DNA from: an uncultured Porticoccus sp.
GTDB taxonomy: Bacteria; Pseudomonadota; Gammaproteobacteria; Pseudomonadales; Porticoccaceae
Direction: 5' to 3'
Assembly (NCBI RefSeq): GCF_913061305.1
Contig: NZ_CAJXST010000004.1
Span: 1-64,000 of the forward strand
DNA length: 64,000 nt
The translations under genes were made by a program, and so were the position numbers. The notes under the pieces are model-generated. The model worked only from the letters and a program-made list of their open reading frames with translations, did not search any database and was not told where the DNA came from. The stretch's first letter is position 1. Each line of letters starts with the position of its first letter. Shown piece by piece: positions 37,769 to 46,905 of this stretch.

Positions 37769-38803
37769 TCAAACGCGCTGATACCAGTTCACCCCGGCTT
37801 TATCGGCCTGCATGGCGAGTTTTCCCTGTGCCATCAGGTAGTGCAGGTGGGCGTAACTTTCGCCAGTGGCCAGTACCAGCATCGAGTTGCCGATCGGTGC
37901 CTTGAAAAGCAGCGGAAACAGGTCAATCACCCGTGTTGGCCTGTCGCAATGTTCCACAACCTTTTCCAGGTCCCGTTCGTGGCCGTCGATCAGGGCCTGC
38001 AATCTCGGCTGGGCGCCGGTGAAGGGCAGGCCGTGTGAGGGCAGCACCAGCGTCTTTTCCGGTAGCAATGCCTTGAGTTTGTGGCAACTGTCGATCCATG
38101 CCTGCAGCGGGTTGCCGGCCGGTTCCATGGGCCAGACACTGACGTTGGAGGAAATGGTCGGCAGCAACTGGTCACCGGCGATAAACAGGTCCAGCTCGGG
38201 GCAGTGCAGGCAGGCGTGCTCGGGGGAGTGCCCCTCGCCCATGACCAGCTGCCAGCGACGCCCCCCGATGATGAAACTGTCGCCTTGCTGCAGTCGGTGA
38301 TAAGTGGCCGGCATCCCTCGAACCATGCTCCCGAAAGAGCCAAATTTGGCGCGATAGTAACGCAGTTGTTCGTCACTGAAGCCGGCGGCCCGATAGAAGC
38401 TGATCGCCTCTTCCGGTGCTTCGCGGTTACTGTCGGCCAGCAGAATCCGACAATGCATATATTCGCTGCGGGACATCCAGAATTCGGCACCGCTGTGACG
38501 GCACAGCCAGGCTGCGAGTCCGATATGGTCCGGGTGCATGTGGGTGGCAATCAGGCGTTTTACCGGTTTTTTTGATGACACAATCGGCGAGAGTTTTAAC
38601 CACAGTTCGGTGGTGTCCTCGGTGGCCAGCCCGGTATCGACTATCGTCCAGCCATCGTCTTCTTCAAGCAGCCACAGGTTGATATGGTCGAGTCGGAAGG
38701 GCAGGGGCATCCGCAGCCAGTGGACGCCGTCGGCGATCTGTTGGGGTACACCCGGTTTGGGTGGTTCGCGGAATGGATAATAGATGGGGGACGAATTTAC
38801 CAT
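37769..38803 (-). CDS. MBL-fold metallo-hydrolase
   Basis: Metallo-beta-lactamase-fold hydrolase of 344 residues. The metal motif HMHPDHIGLAAWL is present, with VDTGLATEDTTELW before it, MGEGHSPEHACLH (third metal His) and FIAGDQLLPTISSNV (bridging Asp) after it, and a late LPSHGLPFTG. A C-terminal helical part of about 80 residues (LQALIDGHERDLEKVVEH onward) resembles the winged-helix extension of LACTB2-like members. The substrate is unknown. It stands alone; 13 bp separate its stop from the DUF2238 gene. Confidence 0.88.
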   Translation of the reverse strand: MVNSSPIYYPFREPPKPGVPQQIADGVHWLRMPLPFRLDHINLWLLEEDDGWTIVDTGLATEDTTELWLKLSPIVSSKKPVKRLIATHMHPDHIGLAAWLCRHSGAEFWMSRSEYMHCRILLADSNREAPEEAISFYRAAGFSDEQLRYYRAKFGSFGSMVRGMPATYHRLQQGDSFIIGGRRWQLVMGEGHSPEHACLHCPELDLFIAGDQLLPTISSNVSVWPMEPAGNPLQAWIDSCHKLKALLPEKTLVLPSHGLPFTGAQPRLQALIDGHERDLEKVVEHCDRPTRVIDLFPLLFKAPIGNSMLVLATGESYAHLHYLMAQGKLAMQADKAGVNWYQRV

Positions 38804-38906
38804 GCAGGCCTCACAACGTGGCGGGACAGCTAATGATAGCAGAGTGATGCGTGTCCCGCGGAGTGAGAAGGTACCGGTGAGAGGACGCCCACACCGGTAG
38901 CCGTGA

Positions 38907-39266
38907 TCAAGGAGCGGGTTTCAGGCGAATGCCGACGATATCTACCTGGTCGCCCAATTCAAATTCCCGGTTGGGGCTGCGAAATGCATGGGTTTCACCC
39001 TGTTCGGTTATGACTGTGTAGCGATCACCACTGAGGCCCGCCTGTTGCTGGGTTTTATCGCCGACCCAGGTACCGAGAAAGGCGCCGACAAGTGCGCCGG
39101 CGGGGCCACCGGCTGCACCGCCGATCAGGAACAGGATGGAGCCCCCGGTAATCTGTCCGCCAGTGTTGTCATTGCTGTGGCCGACCACCTCCGCCGAGTG
39201 AATGGCGGGGGTGATGAGCAATGTAATGAGCCCGGCGGCAGTTATTTTTTTAAACGATTTCAACAT
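38907..39266 (-). CDS. Exported glycine-zipper protein
   Basis: Small 119-residue protein with a signal peptide (KKITAAGLITLLITPAIHSAE), a Gly-rich hydrophobic zipper (GGSILFLIGGAAGGPAGALV then GAFLGTWVGDKTQ), and a short C-terminal beta region (YTVITEQGETHAF, FELGDQVDIVG). It resembles the SlyB/OsmB-like glycine-zipper envelope proteins but has no lipobox Cys. I chose the ATG at 39266 because AGGAG lies 7 bases before it. It begins 34 bp after norB on the same strand and may be carried on the nitric oxide transcript; whether that is functional is unknown. Confidence 0.8.
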   Translation of the reverse strand: MLKSFKKITAAGLITLLITPAIHSAEVVGHSNDNTGGQITGGSILFLIGGAAGGPAGALVGAFLGTWVGDKTQQQAGLSGDRYTVITEQGETHAFRSPNREFELGDQVDIVGIRLKPAP

Positions 39267-39300
39267 GATACTTCTCCTGTTAGTTGATGGGGAATGTGTA

Positions 39301-41580
39301 TCAAACGGCGATATCTTCGCCATAAATATTTTGTCTTTGATGGCCAGAGGCGGGCCAGATGCCGCGTACTACCTGCCAGCTCACCGCCAGGGCCCCGACA
39401 ATGAATACCACGTCACCCAGGGTGCGCACCCAGCGCAGGGTCACCAGTATGGGCTGCTGCAGAAAGGCTTCGCTGCGGGCGTACCAAAGACCCTCGGAGG
39501 CACTGCCGATAAATTGAATGATTCCTACCGGTAGCAGGCTGGTAAACAGCATCAGCACTAGGCCGCCGTTCATCCACCAAAAGGCGGTTTTCATCAGTCG
39601 CTCACTAAAAACCATTTCGGGGCGAATATAACGCAGGATCAGCAGGCAGAAGCCCAGTGCCAGGAAGCCGTATACTCCGAACAGGGCCGCATGCGCGTGG
39701 GTCGGTGTAGTGTTCAGGCCCTGCACGTAATACAGCGAAATGGGCGGATTGATCATAAAGCCCAATACGCCAGCACCCAGCATGTTCCAGAACGCTACAG
39801 CCACAAAGAACAACAGGGGCCACTTGATATCCTGCATCCAGGGGGCGCGGAATTTCAGTCGCCAGCTCTCCCATGCCTCATAACCCAACACGACCAGTGG
39901 CACTACTTCCAGCGCACTGAAGGTGGCGCCTACTGCCATAACAGGTGTGGTGGTGCCCGAGAAATACAAATGGTGAAAAGTGCCGGGTACACCGCCGAGT
40001 AAAAACAGGGACGCGGAGGCCAGGGATGCCGTTGTCGCCATGGTGCGTGACACCAGTCCCATGCTGCAGAAAATAAAGGCCAGTGCAGTGGTGGCAAATA
40101 CCTCAAAGAAGCCCTCTACCCACAGATGTACCACCCACCAGCGCCAGTATTCCATAATGGAAATATGGGTGCGCTCGCCATAGAGCAGGCCGGCACTGTA
40201 GAACAGGCCGATAGCCACTACTGATGCTGTGAGCAACACCAGTAAGCTTTTATCGCCTCCCTGCTTGAGGGCTGGCACAATGCCGCGCATCATCAGCATC
40301 AGCCAGAAGGCAATGCCCGCGACTTTCAGAATCTGCCAGAAGCGCCCGAGGTCAACGTATTCGTAGCCTTGGTGCCCCAGCCAGAAGCTCCACTCGGCGG
40401 GCATGATCTGATTAATCGCGAAGAAGTTGCCGGTAAAGGAGCCGGCCACCACCGCAATCAACGCCCAGAAAAGAATATCTACGCCTAACTTTTGATATTT
40501 TGGATCCTTGCCACCGTTGATAATTGGTGCCAGGAACAGACCGGCAGCAAGAAAGCCCGTGGCAATCCAGAACATTGCCGACTGAATATGCCAGGTGCGC
40601 ACCAGGCTGTAGGGGAGCCATTCGGACGTGTTGAGGCCGTAAAACCCCTGGCCTTCGACGGTGTAATGGGCGACAAAGCCGCCGAGAAACACCTGCAGGG
40701 TGAACAGTCCGACCACGGCAATCAGATACTTGCCCAACGCTTTCTGGGAAGGGGTTAGCGGAAAGGTGGTAATCGGGTCATTTTTGGGTGAGACCGGGTC
40801 TTCTTCGTCTTTCTTGCTCAGAAAGGCCCAGCCCCAGATTAAACCGCCTACACCGGCGATGAGAAAGACCACGCTTGCGATAGACCAGACAATGTTCTCC
40901 GCCGTGGGCTTGTTGCCAATCAGCGGTTCATGTGGCCAGTTATTGGTGTAGGTGGCTTCGCCCGGGTAGCGCTCGGTCGCCGCCGCCCATGCGGTCCAGA
41001 AGAAAAAGTCGGTTAGCTGCGCGCGCCGCTCACCACTGGGTAGTGTCACCTCTTTCATGGCGTAACTTTCCCGAGTGGACTGCAGTGTCGGCTCTCCGCC
41101 GAACAGACCATTGTAGTAGTCCGCTGTCTGGGCCATGGCTCGAGCCCGTCGCTCAGATACCGTCAGTACGTCCGTCTCCGGGTTATAGGTATTGGCCCGA
41201 TAGGCCTGTTTCAATTCATACTGCAGCGTGTTTTTATCCCGGCCAGTCAGTGCGCCATAGTCGAGGCCAAATTCCTCTTGAGCGGCCAGTTCCAGCCAGG
41301 CAAGTAGCTCGCGGTGAAGCCAGTCGGCAGTCCAGTCCGGTGCCTGATAGGCGCCGTGACCCCAAATGGAACCAAGCTGCATGCCGCCTACTGACTGCCA
41401 GGCCGTCTGGCCATCGAGAATGCTTTCCCTGGTCATGATCTGGTGACCACTTATGGTCACCACCCTATCCGGTATGGGTGGTGCCTTGCGATATACCTCC
41501 ACCCCGAAGTAGCCCAGCAGGGCAAAGGTGGCAGCCAGGACAGCGATCAGTGTCCACCACAATTTGTTGTATTTACCCAT
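39301..41580 (-). CDS. norB: Quinol-dependent nitric oxide reductase (qNOR)
   Basis: Single-subunit respiratory nitric oxide reductase of 759 residues, reducing two NO to N2O with quinol. The N-terminal part is the fused cytochrome-c-like but heme-free extension (TISGHQIMTRESILDGQTAW, IWGHGAYQAPDWTADWLHRE). It is followed by about twelve helices with the heme and FeB ligands: WVVHLWVEGFFEVFATT, GTFHHLYFSGTT and THAHAALFGVYGFLALG. I chose the ATG at 41580, 9 bases after AGGGAG. It overlaps the ytfE stop by 8 bp. No norC, nitrite or nitrate reductase genes are nearby, so detoxification is more likely than full denitrification. Confidence 0.96.
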   Translation of the reverse strand: MGKYNKLWWTLIAVLAATFALLGYFGVEVYRKAPPIPDRVVTISGHQIMTRESILDGQTAWQSVGGMQLGSIWGHGAYQAPDWTADWLHRELLAWLELAAQEEFGLDYGALTGRDKNTLQYELKQAYRANTYNPETDVLTVSERRARAMAQTADYYNGLFGGEPTLQSTRESYAMKEVTLPSGERRAQLTDFFFWTAWAAATERYPGEATYTNNWPHEPLIGNKPTAENIVWSIASVVFLIAGVGGLIWGWAFLSKKDEEDPVSPKNDPITTFPLTPSQKALGKYLIAVVGLFTLQVFLGGFVAHYTVEGQGFYGLNTSEWLPYSLVRTWHIQSAMFWIATGFLAAGLFLAPIINGGKDPKYQKLGVDILFWALIAVVAGSFTGNFFAINQIMPAEWSFWLGHQGYEYVDLGRFWQILKVAGIAFWLMLMMRGIVPALKQGGDKSLLVLLTASVVAIGLFYSAGLLYGERTHISIMEYWRWWVVHLWVEGFFEVFATTALAFIFCSMGLVSRTMATTASLASASLFLLGGVPGTFHHLYFSGTTTPVMAVGATFSALEVVPLVVLGYEAWESWRLKFRAPWMQDIKWPLLFFVAVAFWNMLGAGVLGFMINPPISLYYVQGLNTTPTHAHAALFGVYGFLALGFCLLILRYIRPEMVFSERLMKTAFWWMNGGLVLMLFTSLLPVGIIQFIGSASEGLWYARSEAFLQQPILVTLRWVRTLGDVVFIVGALAVSWQVVRGIWPASGHQRQNIYGEDIAV

Positions 41581-42253
41581 GACCATTAGCTCCCTGTGCA
41601 TCGATGCGCTCAAACAGCAGGTTATTTTCCAGGTGGATGTGCTCCATGAGGTCGGCGCGGAACCAGTCCAATTGCCAGTAGAGCGCCTGCCAGGTATCGC
41701 AAGCATCATCGGGCAGGGTCAGGTTGTGGGTTAGCTGCTCTATCTGTTTCACCGACTGACCGTGCTGGTCGTGCTCAAAGCGCATCATGGCAATGGGGTT
41801 GATGGCATGATCAAATAGGTGACGCAAGAGCATGGGGAACAACACATTTTCTTCCTTGAGCATATGGCTCTCCAGTTCCTGGTGCATGGCCATCAGCAGG
41901 TTGGATAATCCTTTGGGGCAGTCCGGGTGCTCACGGTGGACCAGCTCTACCCGCGCGGCCAGCCGTACCAGTTCTGGCAGTTGCTCCCGGTGACGTTTAT
42001 GGTAGCGCTCCAGAATATGGGGGATCAGTGTTTCGGGGGTCGCCTGGTGTGCAACCTGATCTGTACTTTCTGTCTGCTGCAGGGTGCTGAGTTGTGCGGC
42101 GATCGCCTTCGGGTTCAGGCCGCGGCAAATGGCGGCATCCTGCAGGCTTTCGTGCCCACCACAGCAGAAGTCCAGACGATGCTGATAAAAAACGCGGGTA
42201 GCACCGGGGATGGTTCGGGCCAGAGTGCCCAGCGGTTGTTGGAGAATGTTCAT
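41573..42253 (-). CDS. ytfE: Iron-sulfur cluster repair di-iron protein (RIC/YtfE/ScdA)
   Basis: Hemerythrin-like di-iron protein of 226 residues that repairs iron-sulfur clusters damaged by nitric oxide and oxidants. The N-terminal ScdA_N domain has RVFYQHRLDFCCGGH with the Cys pair. The four-helix hemerythrin part provides His/Glu ligands (ILERYHKRHREQL, VELVHREHPDCP, AMHQELESHMLKEENVLFP, MRFEHDQHG and later HIHLENNLLFER). It is the first gene of the ytfE-norB unit and lies 33 bp downstream of the predicted sigma-54 transcription start. Confidence 0.95.
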   Translation of the reverse strand: MNILQQPLGTLARTIPGATRVFYQHRLDFCCGGHESLQDAAICRGLNPKAIAAQLSTLQQTESTDQVAHQATPETLIPHILERYHKRHREQLPELVRLAARVELVHREHPDCPKGLSNLLMAMHQELESHMLKEENVLFPMLLRHLFDHAINPIAMMRFEHDQHGQSVKQIEQLTHNLTLPDDACDTWQALYWQLDWFRADLMEHIHLENNLLFERIDAQGANGHG

Positions 42254-42296
42254 GATGCTCGCTCTCTCAAGATTTATGATTTGTCACAAGAGATAG

Positions 42297-42312
42297 AGCA
42301 CAAGTCATGCCA
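42297..42312 (-). promoter_or_regulatory. Sigma-54 promoter for ytfE-norB
   Basis: On the minus strand the 16-mer TGGCATGACTTGTGCT fits the -24/-12 consensus TGGCACG-N4-TTGCA with GG and GC at the required ten-base spacing; mismatches are at positions 6, 12 and 16. The predicted start near 42286 leaves a leader of about 33 nt before ytfE. The neighbouring NorR-type regulator and its sites support it. Confidence 0.85.
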
Positions 42313-42350
42313 GAAAAAATCTTGTTATTTTTTAATAAATTAAACATATT

Positions 42351-42412
42351 ATGGTTGTTATAACCATTATCTGATATGGTTAAAATAACCATAATAGGGT
42401 TTATAAAACCAT
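42351..42412. promoter_or_regulatory. Three NorR-type enhancer sites
   Basis: Three 17-bp inverted repeats lie at 42351-42367, 42376-42392 and 42396-42412. The first two are ATGGTT-N5-AACCAT exactly; the third starts AGGGTT, one change. All contain the NorR core GT-N7-AC. They sit about 65-125 bp upstream of the predicted ytfE start. The third covers the norR start codon, so NorR may also repress itself. Confidence 0.9.
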
Positions 42413-43970
42413 GATCGATTTGATGTTGTTGTCGGACCTGGTGGTCAACCTGCCGTCGGCGGTACGTTTGCAGCGGCTGGTGTCCGTGCTGCGGGAGCGG
42501 TTCCGGTGCGGGGCGGTGGCTGTGTTGCGCCTTGAGGAAAACCGGCTGCGCCCAATGGCGGTGGATGGCCTTGTGCATGAGACACTTGGCAGACGCTTTG
42601 TGGTAGCCCAGCATCCCAGGCTGGCGGCTATCCTCTCGCGCCGAGATCCAACCCGCTTTGAGCCTGGTAGTGATTTGCCAGACCCCTATGACGGCTTGCT
42701 CGACAGTCAGGTAGGTGAACCCCTGCCGGTGCACGACTGCATGGGTATCAGCCTCTATGTGGAGGGGGTTCAGTGGGGGGTGTTAACCCTGGACGCTCTG
42801 GATGCCGGGGCCTTCAGCGGTGAAGCCATGCAGACCTTGAAACACTTCGGCCTACTGGCGGAGGCCGCCATTCGTGTCACCCGGTTGGAGCAGGAGTTGC
42901 AGGGTCTGCGCCTGGTGCGGGAGCCTCATTCCGGGGACGGGGTATCGGTGGTTGAGGCGGAAGAGGAAATTGTTGGTCAAAGCGAGGCATTGCAGGCCCT
43001 GCTGCATGAATTGACGGTGGTGGCAGATTCCGAGCTGCCGGTGCTGCTGCTGGGAGAAACGGGGGTGGGCAAAGAGTTGTTCGCTCGCCGGGTGCACGTA
43101 TTGTCTCGTCGTGCGGATCGACCTATGGTGCATGTCAACTGTGCTGCTCTACCGGAATCCTTGGCGGAGAGCGAGCTGTTCGGCCATGTAAAAGGCGCCT
43201 TTTCCGGGGCAATCAGCGAGCGTCCAGGGCGTTTTGAGGCGGCGGACGGCGGTACTTTGTTTCTCGATGAGGTGGGTGAGCTGCCGCTGTCGGTGCAGGC
43301 GAAGTTGTTGCGGGCCTTGCAGAATGGCGAGATTCAACGGCTTGGTTCGGACCGACCGCGACGGGTCAATGTACGCGTGATTGCCGCCACCAACCGCAAC
43401 CTGCATGACAGTGTGCGCGACGGCGACTTCCGTGCCGATCTATATCATCGATTGTCTGTCTACCCGGTGCCGATTCCGCCTTTGCGGGAGCGGGGCAACG
43501 ACGTGTTACTGTTGGCCGGTCGCTTTCTGGAGCTGAACCGGGCGCGCCTTGGTTTGCGCAGCTTGCGTCTGTCCCCTGACGCAGAAGTAGCTCTGTGCCG
43601 ATACTTCTGGCCAGGGAATGTACGGGAGTTGGAGCACGTCATCAGCCGTGCCGTACTCAAGGCTGTCAGCCGGGGTGCGACACGCACCGAAATTATATCC
43701 CTGGGGGCGGCATTACTGGATTTAGACGAAGACGTTGCCAGGCAGGGCGCGGGCAGTTCGGTAACGGATGCATTGGTACCGTCGACAGTGATTGATATCG
43801 CTGAACTGCAGACGATCATGCCGCTGAAGGAGGTGGTGGAGCGCAGTCAGCGGCATGCCATTCAGCAGGCTTTGGACGCTAATCAGGGTAATTGGGCGTC
43901 CGCAGCGAGGATGTTGAATGTGGATGCCAGCAACCTGCACAAATTGGCGTATCGGCTGGGACTGAAATAA
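42411..43970 (+). CDS. norR: NorR, nitric oxide-responsive sigma-54 activator
   Basis: Bacterial enhancer-binding protein of 519 residues. An N-terminal GAF domain with a mononuclear iron senses NO (the region DPYDGLLDSQVGEPLPVHDC resembles E. coli NorR). The AAA+ domain has Walker A GETGVGKELF and Walker [11 protein letters not shown], and a Fis-type HTH closes the protein (NWASAARMLNVDASNLHKLA). The sigma-54 contact loop reads GAFSGA, not the usual GAFTGA. It is divergent from ytfE-norB across a region with three binding sites. Gene order and motifs make the identification strong. Confidence 0.95.
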   Translation: MIDLMLLSDLVVNLPSAVRLQRLVSVLRERFRCGAVAVLRLEENRLRPMAVDGLVHETLGRRFVVAQHPRLAAILSRRDPTRFEPGSDLPDPYDGLLDSQVGEPLPVHDCMGISLYVEGVQWGVLTLDALDAGAFSGEAMQTLKHFGLLAEAAIRVTRLEQELQGLRLVREPHSGDGVSVVEAEEEIVGQSEALQALLHELTVVADSELPVLLLGETGVGKELFARRVHVLSRRADRPMVHVNCAALPESLAESELFGHVKGAFSGAISERPGRFEAADGGTLFLDEVGELPLSVQAKLLRALQNGEIQRLGSDRPRRVNVRVIAATNRNLHDSVRDGDFRADLYHRLSVYPVPIPPLRERGNDVLLLAGRFLELNRARLGLRSLRLSPDAEVALCRYFWPGNVRELEHVISRAVLKAVSRGATRTEIISLGAALLDLDEDVARQGAGSSVTDALVPSTVIDIAELQTIMPLKEVVERSQRHAIQQALDANQGNWASAARMLNVDASNLHKLAYRLGLK

Positions 43971-43996
43971 ACCAGGACCACTGAAATGGCCTGTGA

Positions 43997-44656
43997 TCAG
44001 TCCAGCACCTGTTGCAGCCAGCTGGAGGTGGCTGCAATCTCCTCCATACACACGGAGTGTCCCATGGGGAAGGTCTGGTAGTTGGGTTTGAAGCCCTGGT
44101 CACGCAAAAAGGTGACACTTTTCCGGCCCAGCTGTTCCGGCACAACATCGTCAGCGGTGCCGTGGAATATCTGCACGGGGAGTTGCCGGTTGGCGGGATG
44201 GATGTCGATTGAATCTGTGGTGGCAAAATAGGTGGATAAAGCCAGTAAGCCCGCCAGCGGTTTGGGGTAGCTGAGAGCTGCTTCGAAGCCGACGGCGCCG
44301 CCCTGGGAGAATCCGGCAATGACAATTCGCCGGCTGTCGATACCCCGTTCGATTTCCCGGTCAATGAGCTGCTGGATTTGGAGAGCAGAGTGTCGCAGTT
44401 GAGTCAGATCCACCTTGCGATCCAGCTCCATCTCCAGAATGTCGTACCAGGCTGGCATGATAAAGCCACCATTGATGGTCACTGGAAGCTGCGGCGCGTG
44501 GGGAAAGATAAAGCGGACCGGTAAAGTGGCGGGAAGCTGTAGTTCCGGCACCACCGGTTCAAAATCGTGGCCGTTGGCCCCCAGCCCGTGTAGCCATATG
44601 ACAGCGGCATTTGCCGGTGAGGTGGGTTCTATTTCGACCCCGGGTAGTGGTTTCAT
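43997..44656 (-). CDS. Carboxylesterase/phospholipase family alpha/beta hydrolase
   Basis: Alpha/beta-hydrolase of 219 residues of the carboxylesterase II (EstB/YpfH-like) family. The oxyanion-side block VIWLHGLGANGHDFEPVVPE, the nucleophile elbow IVIAGFSQGGAVGFEAAL, the Asp in FHGTADDVVP and the His in FPMGHSVCMEEI form the triad. Substrates are likely short-chain esters or lysophospholipids, not resolved. It is convergent with norR (26 bp apart) and divergent from the GST gene, standing alone. Confidence 0.92.
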   Translation of the reverse strand: MKPLPGVEIEPTSPANAAVIWLHGLGANGHDFEPVVPELQLPATLPVRFIFPHAPQLPVTINGGFIMPAWYDILEMELDRKVDLTQLRHSALQIQQLIDREIERGIDSRRIVIAGFSQGGAVGFEAALSYPKPLAGLLALSTYFATTDSIDIHPANRQLPVQIFHGTADDVVPEQLGRKSVTFLRDQGFKPNYQTFPMGHSVCMEEIAATSSWLQQVLD

Positions 44657-44768
44657 ATTTGCCTGAACTCCTGTTTTTACTGCTGGGCGGCCAGTATAAA
44701 GCCTGCTGGCGACCGGTGCGGAAAGTTTGCTACGCTGGCTCCGGTTGTTTTTTGCCGGATAGGTTCTG

Positions 44769-45422
44769 ATGTTGCCTGTATTGTATTCCTTTCGCCGCTG
44801 TCCCTATGCCATCCGGGCACGCATGGCCATTTGCTATGCCGGTGTCCCCGTGGAATTGCGGGAAATTTTATTGAAGAACAAACCTCCGGGCATGCTGGCG
44901 GCTTCGCCGAAAGGCACGGTGCCGGTGCTGGTGCTGCCCGATGGCCGTGTGCTGGACGAAAGCTGTGATGTGATGCGTTGGGCGCTGGCTATTCATGATC
45001 CGGACAATTGGATGGATCCGGCCCTAAGCCGCGAAGCCTCCCGGCTGATTGCGGAGAATGACGGGTCCTTCAAAACCCATCTGGACCATTATAAGTATGC
45101 GGACCGCTACCCCGAGCAAACCCCGGTGCACTATCGTGCCGAAGGAGAGGTTTTTTTGCAGACCCTGGAAGTCTGCTTGCAGCAGCAGCCGTTCTTGCTC
45201 GGTCATCAACCGGGCTTTGCCGATGTGGCCATTTTTCCCTTTGTGCGGCAGTTTTCCCTGGTGGACCCGGACTGGTTTTCCGGCGCGCCCTATCCCAAAT
45301 TGCAGGACTGGCTGAATGGCTGGCTGGCCTCCCCCCGATTTGTCTCGGTGATGGAGAAATATCCGGTCTGGCAGGACGGTGCCGCTGCGCGCTATTTTGG
45401 CTGCACGGCCGATAACGACTAG
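44769..45422 (+). CDS. Glutathione S-transferase family protein
   Basis: Protein of 217 residues with an N-terminal thioredoxin-like domain ([40 protein letters not shown], with the cis-Pro and glutathione-binding pattern) and an all-helical C-terminal GST domain ([20 protein letters not shown]). The CPYA motif places it close to the Cys-containing omega/glutaredoxin-2-like GSTs. The substrate is unknown. Its stop codon overlaps the panB stop in a shared CTAG. Confidence 0.92.
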   Translation: MLPVLYSFRRCPYAIRARMAICYAGVPVELREILLKNKPPGMLAASPKGTVPVLVLPDGRVLDESCDVMRWALAIHDPDNWMDPALSREASRLIAENDGSFKTHLDHYKYADRYPEQTPVHYRAEGEVFLQTLEVCLQQQPFLLGHQPGFADVAIFPFVRQFSLVDPDWFSGAPYPKLQDWLNGWLASPRFVSVMEKYPVWQDGAAARYFGCTADND

Positions 45423-46207
45423 AAGCTTTGCGCGCTTTGTGGAAAAAGGCCCGTGCGCACAGCCTCGGCGTAGGCGTTCAGTGCAGCCGTTACATCACCG
45501 GTTTCTGCGAGAAAGTTTTTGGCGAAACTGGGCTGATGAGGTGACAGGCCGAGCATGTCGTAGAGTACTAACACCTGGGCGTCCGTGTCTGCACCGGCAC
45601 CGATCCCGATCACTGGCGCGGCCAGCGTCTCGGTAATTGTTTTTGCCAGAGAGGCGGGTACGCACTCCAGTACCAGCAGGTCGATACCGGCTTTTTCCAG
45701 CGCCCTGGCATCGTTAATCATCTGTTCGGCGGCAGCTTCGTCCCGGCCCTGAACCCGATAGCCGCCGAGCTTGTTGACGGACTGGGGGGTAAGGCCGAGG
45801 TGGCCACATACCGGGATGCCCCTCTCGGTCAGCATGGCGACTGTTTTTGCCAGCCAGGCCCCGCCTTCCAGTTTGACCACGTGGGCGCCGGCCTGCATGA
45901 TCCGCGCGGCATTGTCCATCGCCTGCTGTTCCGTCGCGTAGGCCATAAAGGGCAGGTCCGCGACGATCAGGGATTTGCTGTTGCCCCGTCGCACAGCACT
46001 GACGTGGTAGGCCATGTGTTCCATAGTGACGGGAAGCGTGCTGTCCTGTCCCTGTATGACGTTGCCCAGCGAGTCGCCTACCAGCACAACTTCAATGCCC
46101 ACCTGTTCGATCAGTCGCGAGAAGGCGGCGTCATAAGCAGTGATTACCGGAAATTTGTTACCCTGCTGCTTGAGTTTGTACAGGGTGTTGATGGTGACCG
46201 TTTTCAT
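45419..46207 (-). CDS. panB: 3-methyl-2-oxobutanoate hydroxymethyltransferase
   Basis: First committed enzyme of pantothenate synthesis: transfers hydroxymethyl from methylenetetrahydrofolate to ketoisovalerate. The 262-residue protein has [31 protein letters not shown] (metal site), VKLEGG and [13 protein letters not shown]. The start ATG at 46207 (MKTVTINTL) is the family start. It is downstream of folK and the nucleoside kinase. The panC gene usually following panB is absent; the GST gene converges here instead. Confidence 0.97.
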   Translation of the reverse strand: MKTVTINTLYKLKQQGNKFPVITAYDAAFSRLIEQVGIEVVLVGDSLGNVIQGQDSTLPVTMEHMAYHVSAVRRGNSKSLIVADLPFMAYATEQQAMDNAARIMQAGAHVVKLEGGAWLAKTVAMLTERGIPVCGHLGLTPQSVNKLGGYRVQGRDEAAAEQMINDARALEKAGIDLLVLECVPASLAKTITETLAAPVIGIGAGADTDAQVLVLYDMLGLSPHQPSFAKNFLAETGDVTAALNAYAEAVRTGLFPQSAQSF

Positions 46208-46221
46208 GGGCGATGGTCCTG

Positions 46222-46905
46222 TCACAAATGAGCTTGTGGATTGTAGTAGTGGCGCCCGGTCTTGATGTTCAGCAAATAGGCCAGCAGGTTTTGGTAGTCC
46301 CGCTCGTTATTGGCGAGATCGATGTCTGCTGCATTGACAATCAACAGTGGGGCCTCATCGTAATAATAAAAAAAACGGGTGTAGGCATCGTTGAGCTGAT
46401 GGAGATAGGTGGCGTCTATGGCTTTCTCTGCCTCGGTCCCGCGCCGCTGAACCCGGTCGAGCAATATTTCGGTGGGTGCCTGGAGATAAATCACCAGATC
46501 CGGTGTGGGGGCATCGATGGTGAGCTGCTGGTACACCGTCTGATACAGCTTTAATTCATCATCGTCCAGCGTGATTTGGGCGAACAGTTGGTCTTTGTCG
46601 ATCAGAAAATCTGCCACCCGGACCTGCTGGAAGATATCGCCTTGCCGCATTTCCTGAATTTGCCGGGCACGGTGGAACAGGAAGAACAGTTGTGCCGGAA
46701 GTGCTCCCGAGCGCCGATCTTCGTAAAAGCGCTCGAGGAAGGGGTTTTGTTCGGGCTCCTCCAGCAGCGTGTCGTAGTTAAAACTGCCCGCCAGTCGCTT
46801 GGCCAGCGTGGTTTTACCCACGCCAATAGGCCCTTCCACCGCAATAAACCCCGGCAGTTTCTGGTGTGCCTGCCCAGGCTTCAGATCGTTAGTCAGTTGT
46901 TCCAC
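46222..46905 (-). CDS. Deoxynucleoside kinase
   Basis: Deoxyadenosine/deoxyguanosine-kinase-like protein of about 227 residues. It has a Walker A loop in [19 protein letters not shown], the [15 protein letters not shown] block with catalytic Glu, the [13 protein letters not shown] region and a lid [11 protein letters not shown]. It phosphorylates deoxynucleosides for salvage; which base it prefers is not clear. The GTG at 46905 was chosen because GGAG stands 7 bases before it, giving a 17-bp overlap with folK; the open frame extends further upstream to 46980 inside folK. It sits between folK and panB. Confidence 0.88.
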   Translation of the reverse strand: MEQLTNDLKPGQAHQKLPGFIAVEGPIGVGKTTLAKRLAGSFNYDTLLEEPEQNPFLERFYEDRRSGALPAQLFFLFHRARQIQEMRQGDIFQQVRVADFLIDKDQLFAQITLDDDELKLYQTVYQQLTIDAPTPDLVIYLQAPTEILLDRVQRRGTEAEKAIDATYLHQLNDAYTRFFYYYDEAPLLIVNAADIDLANNERDYQNLLAYLLNIKTGRHYYNPQAHL

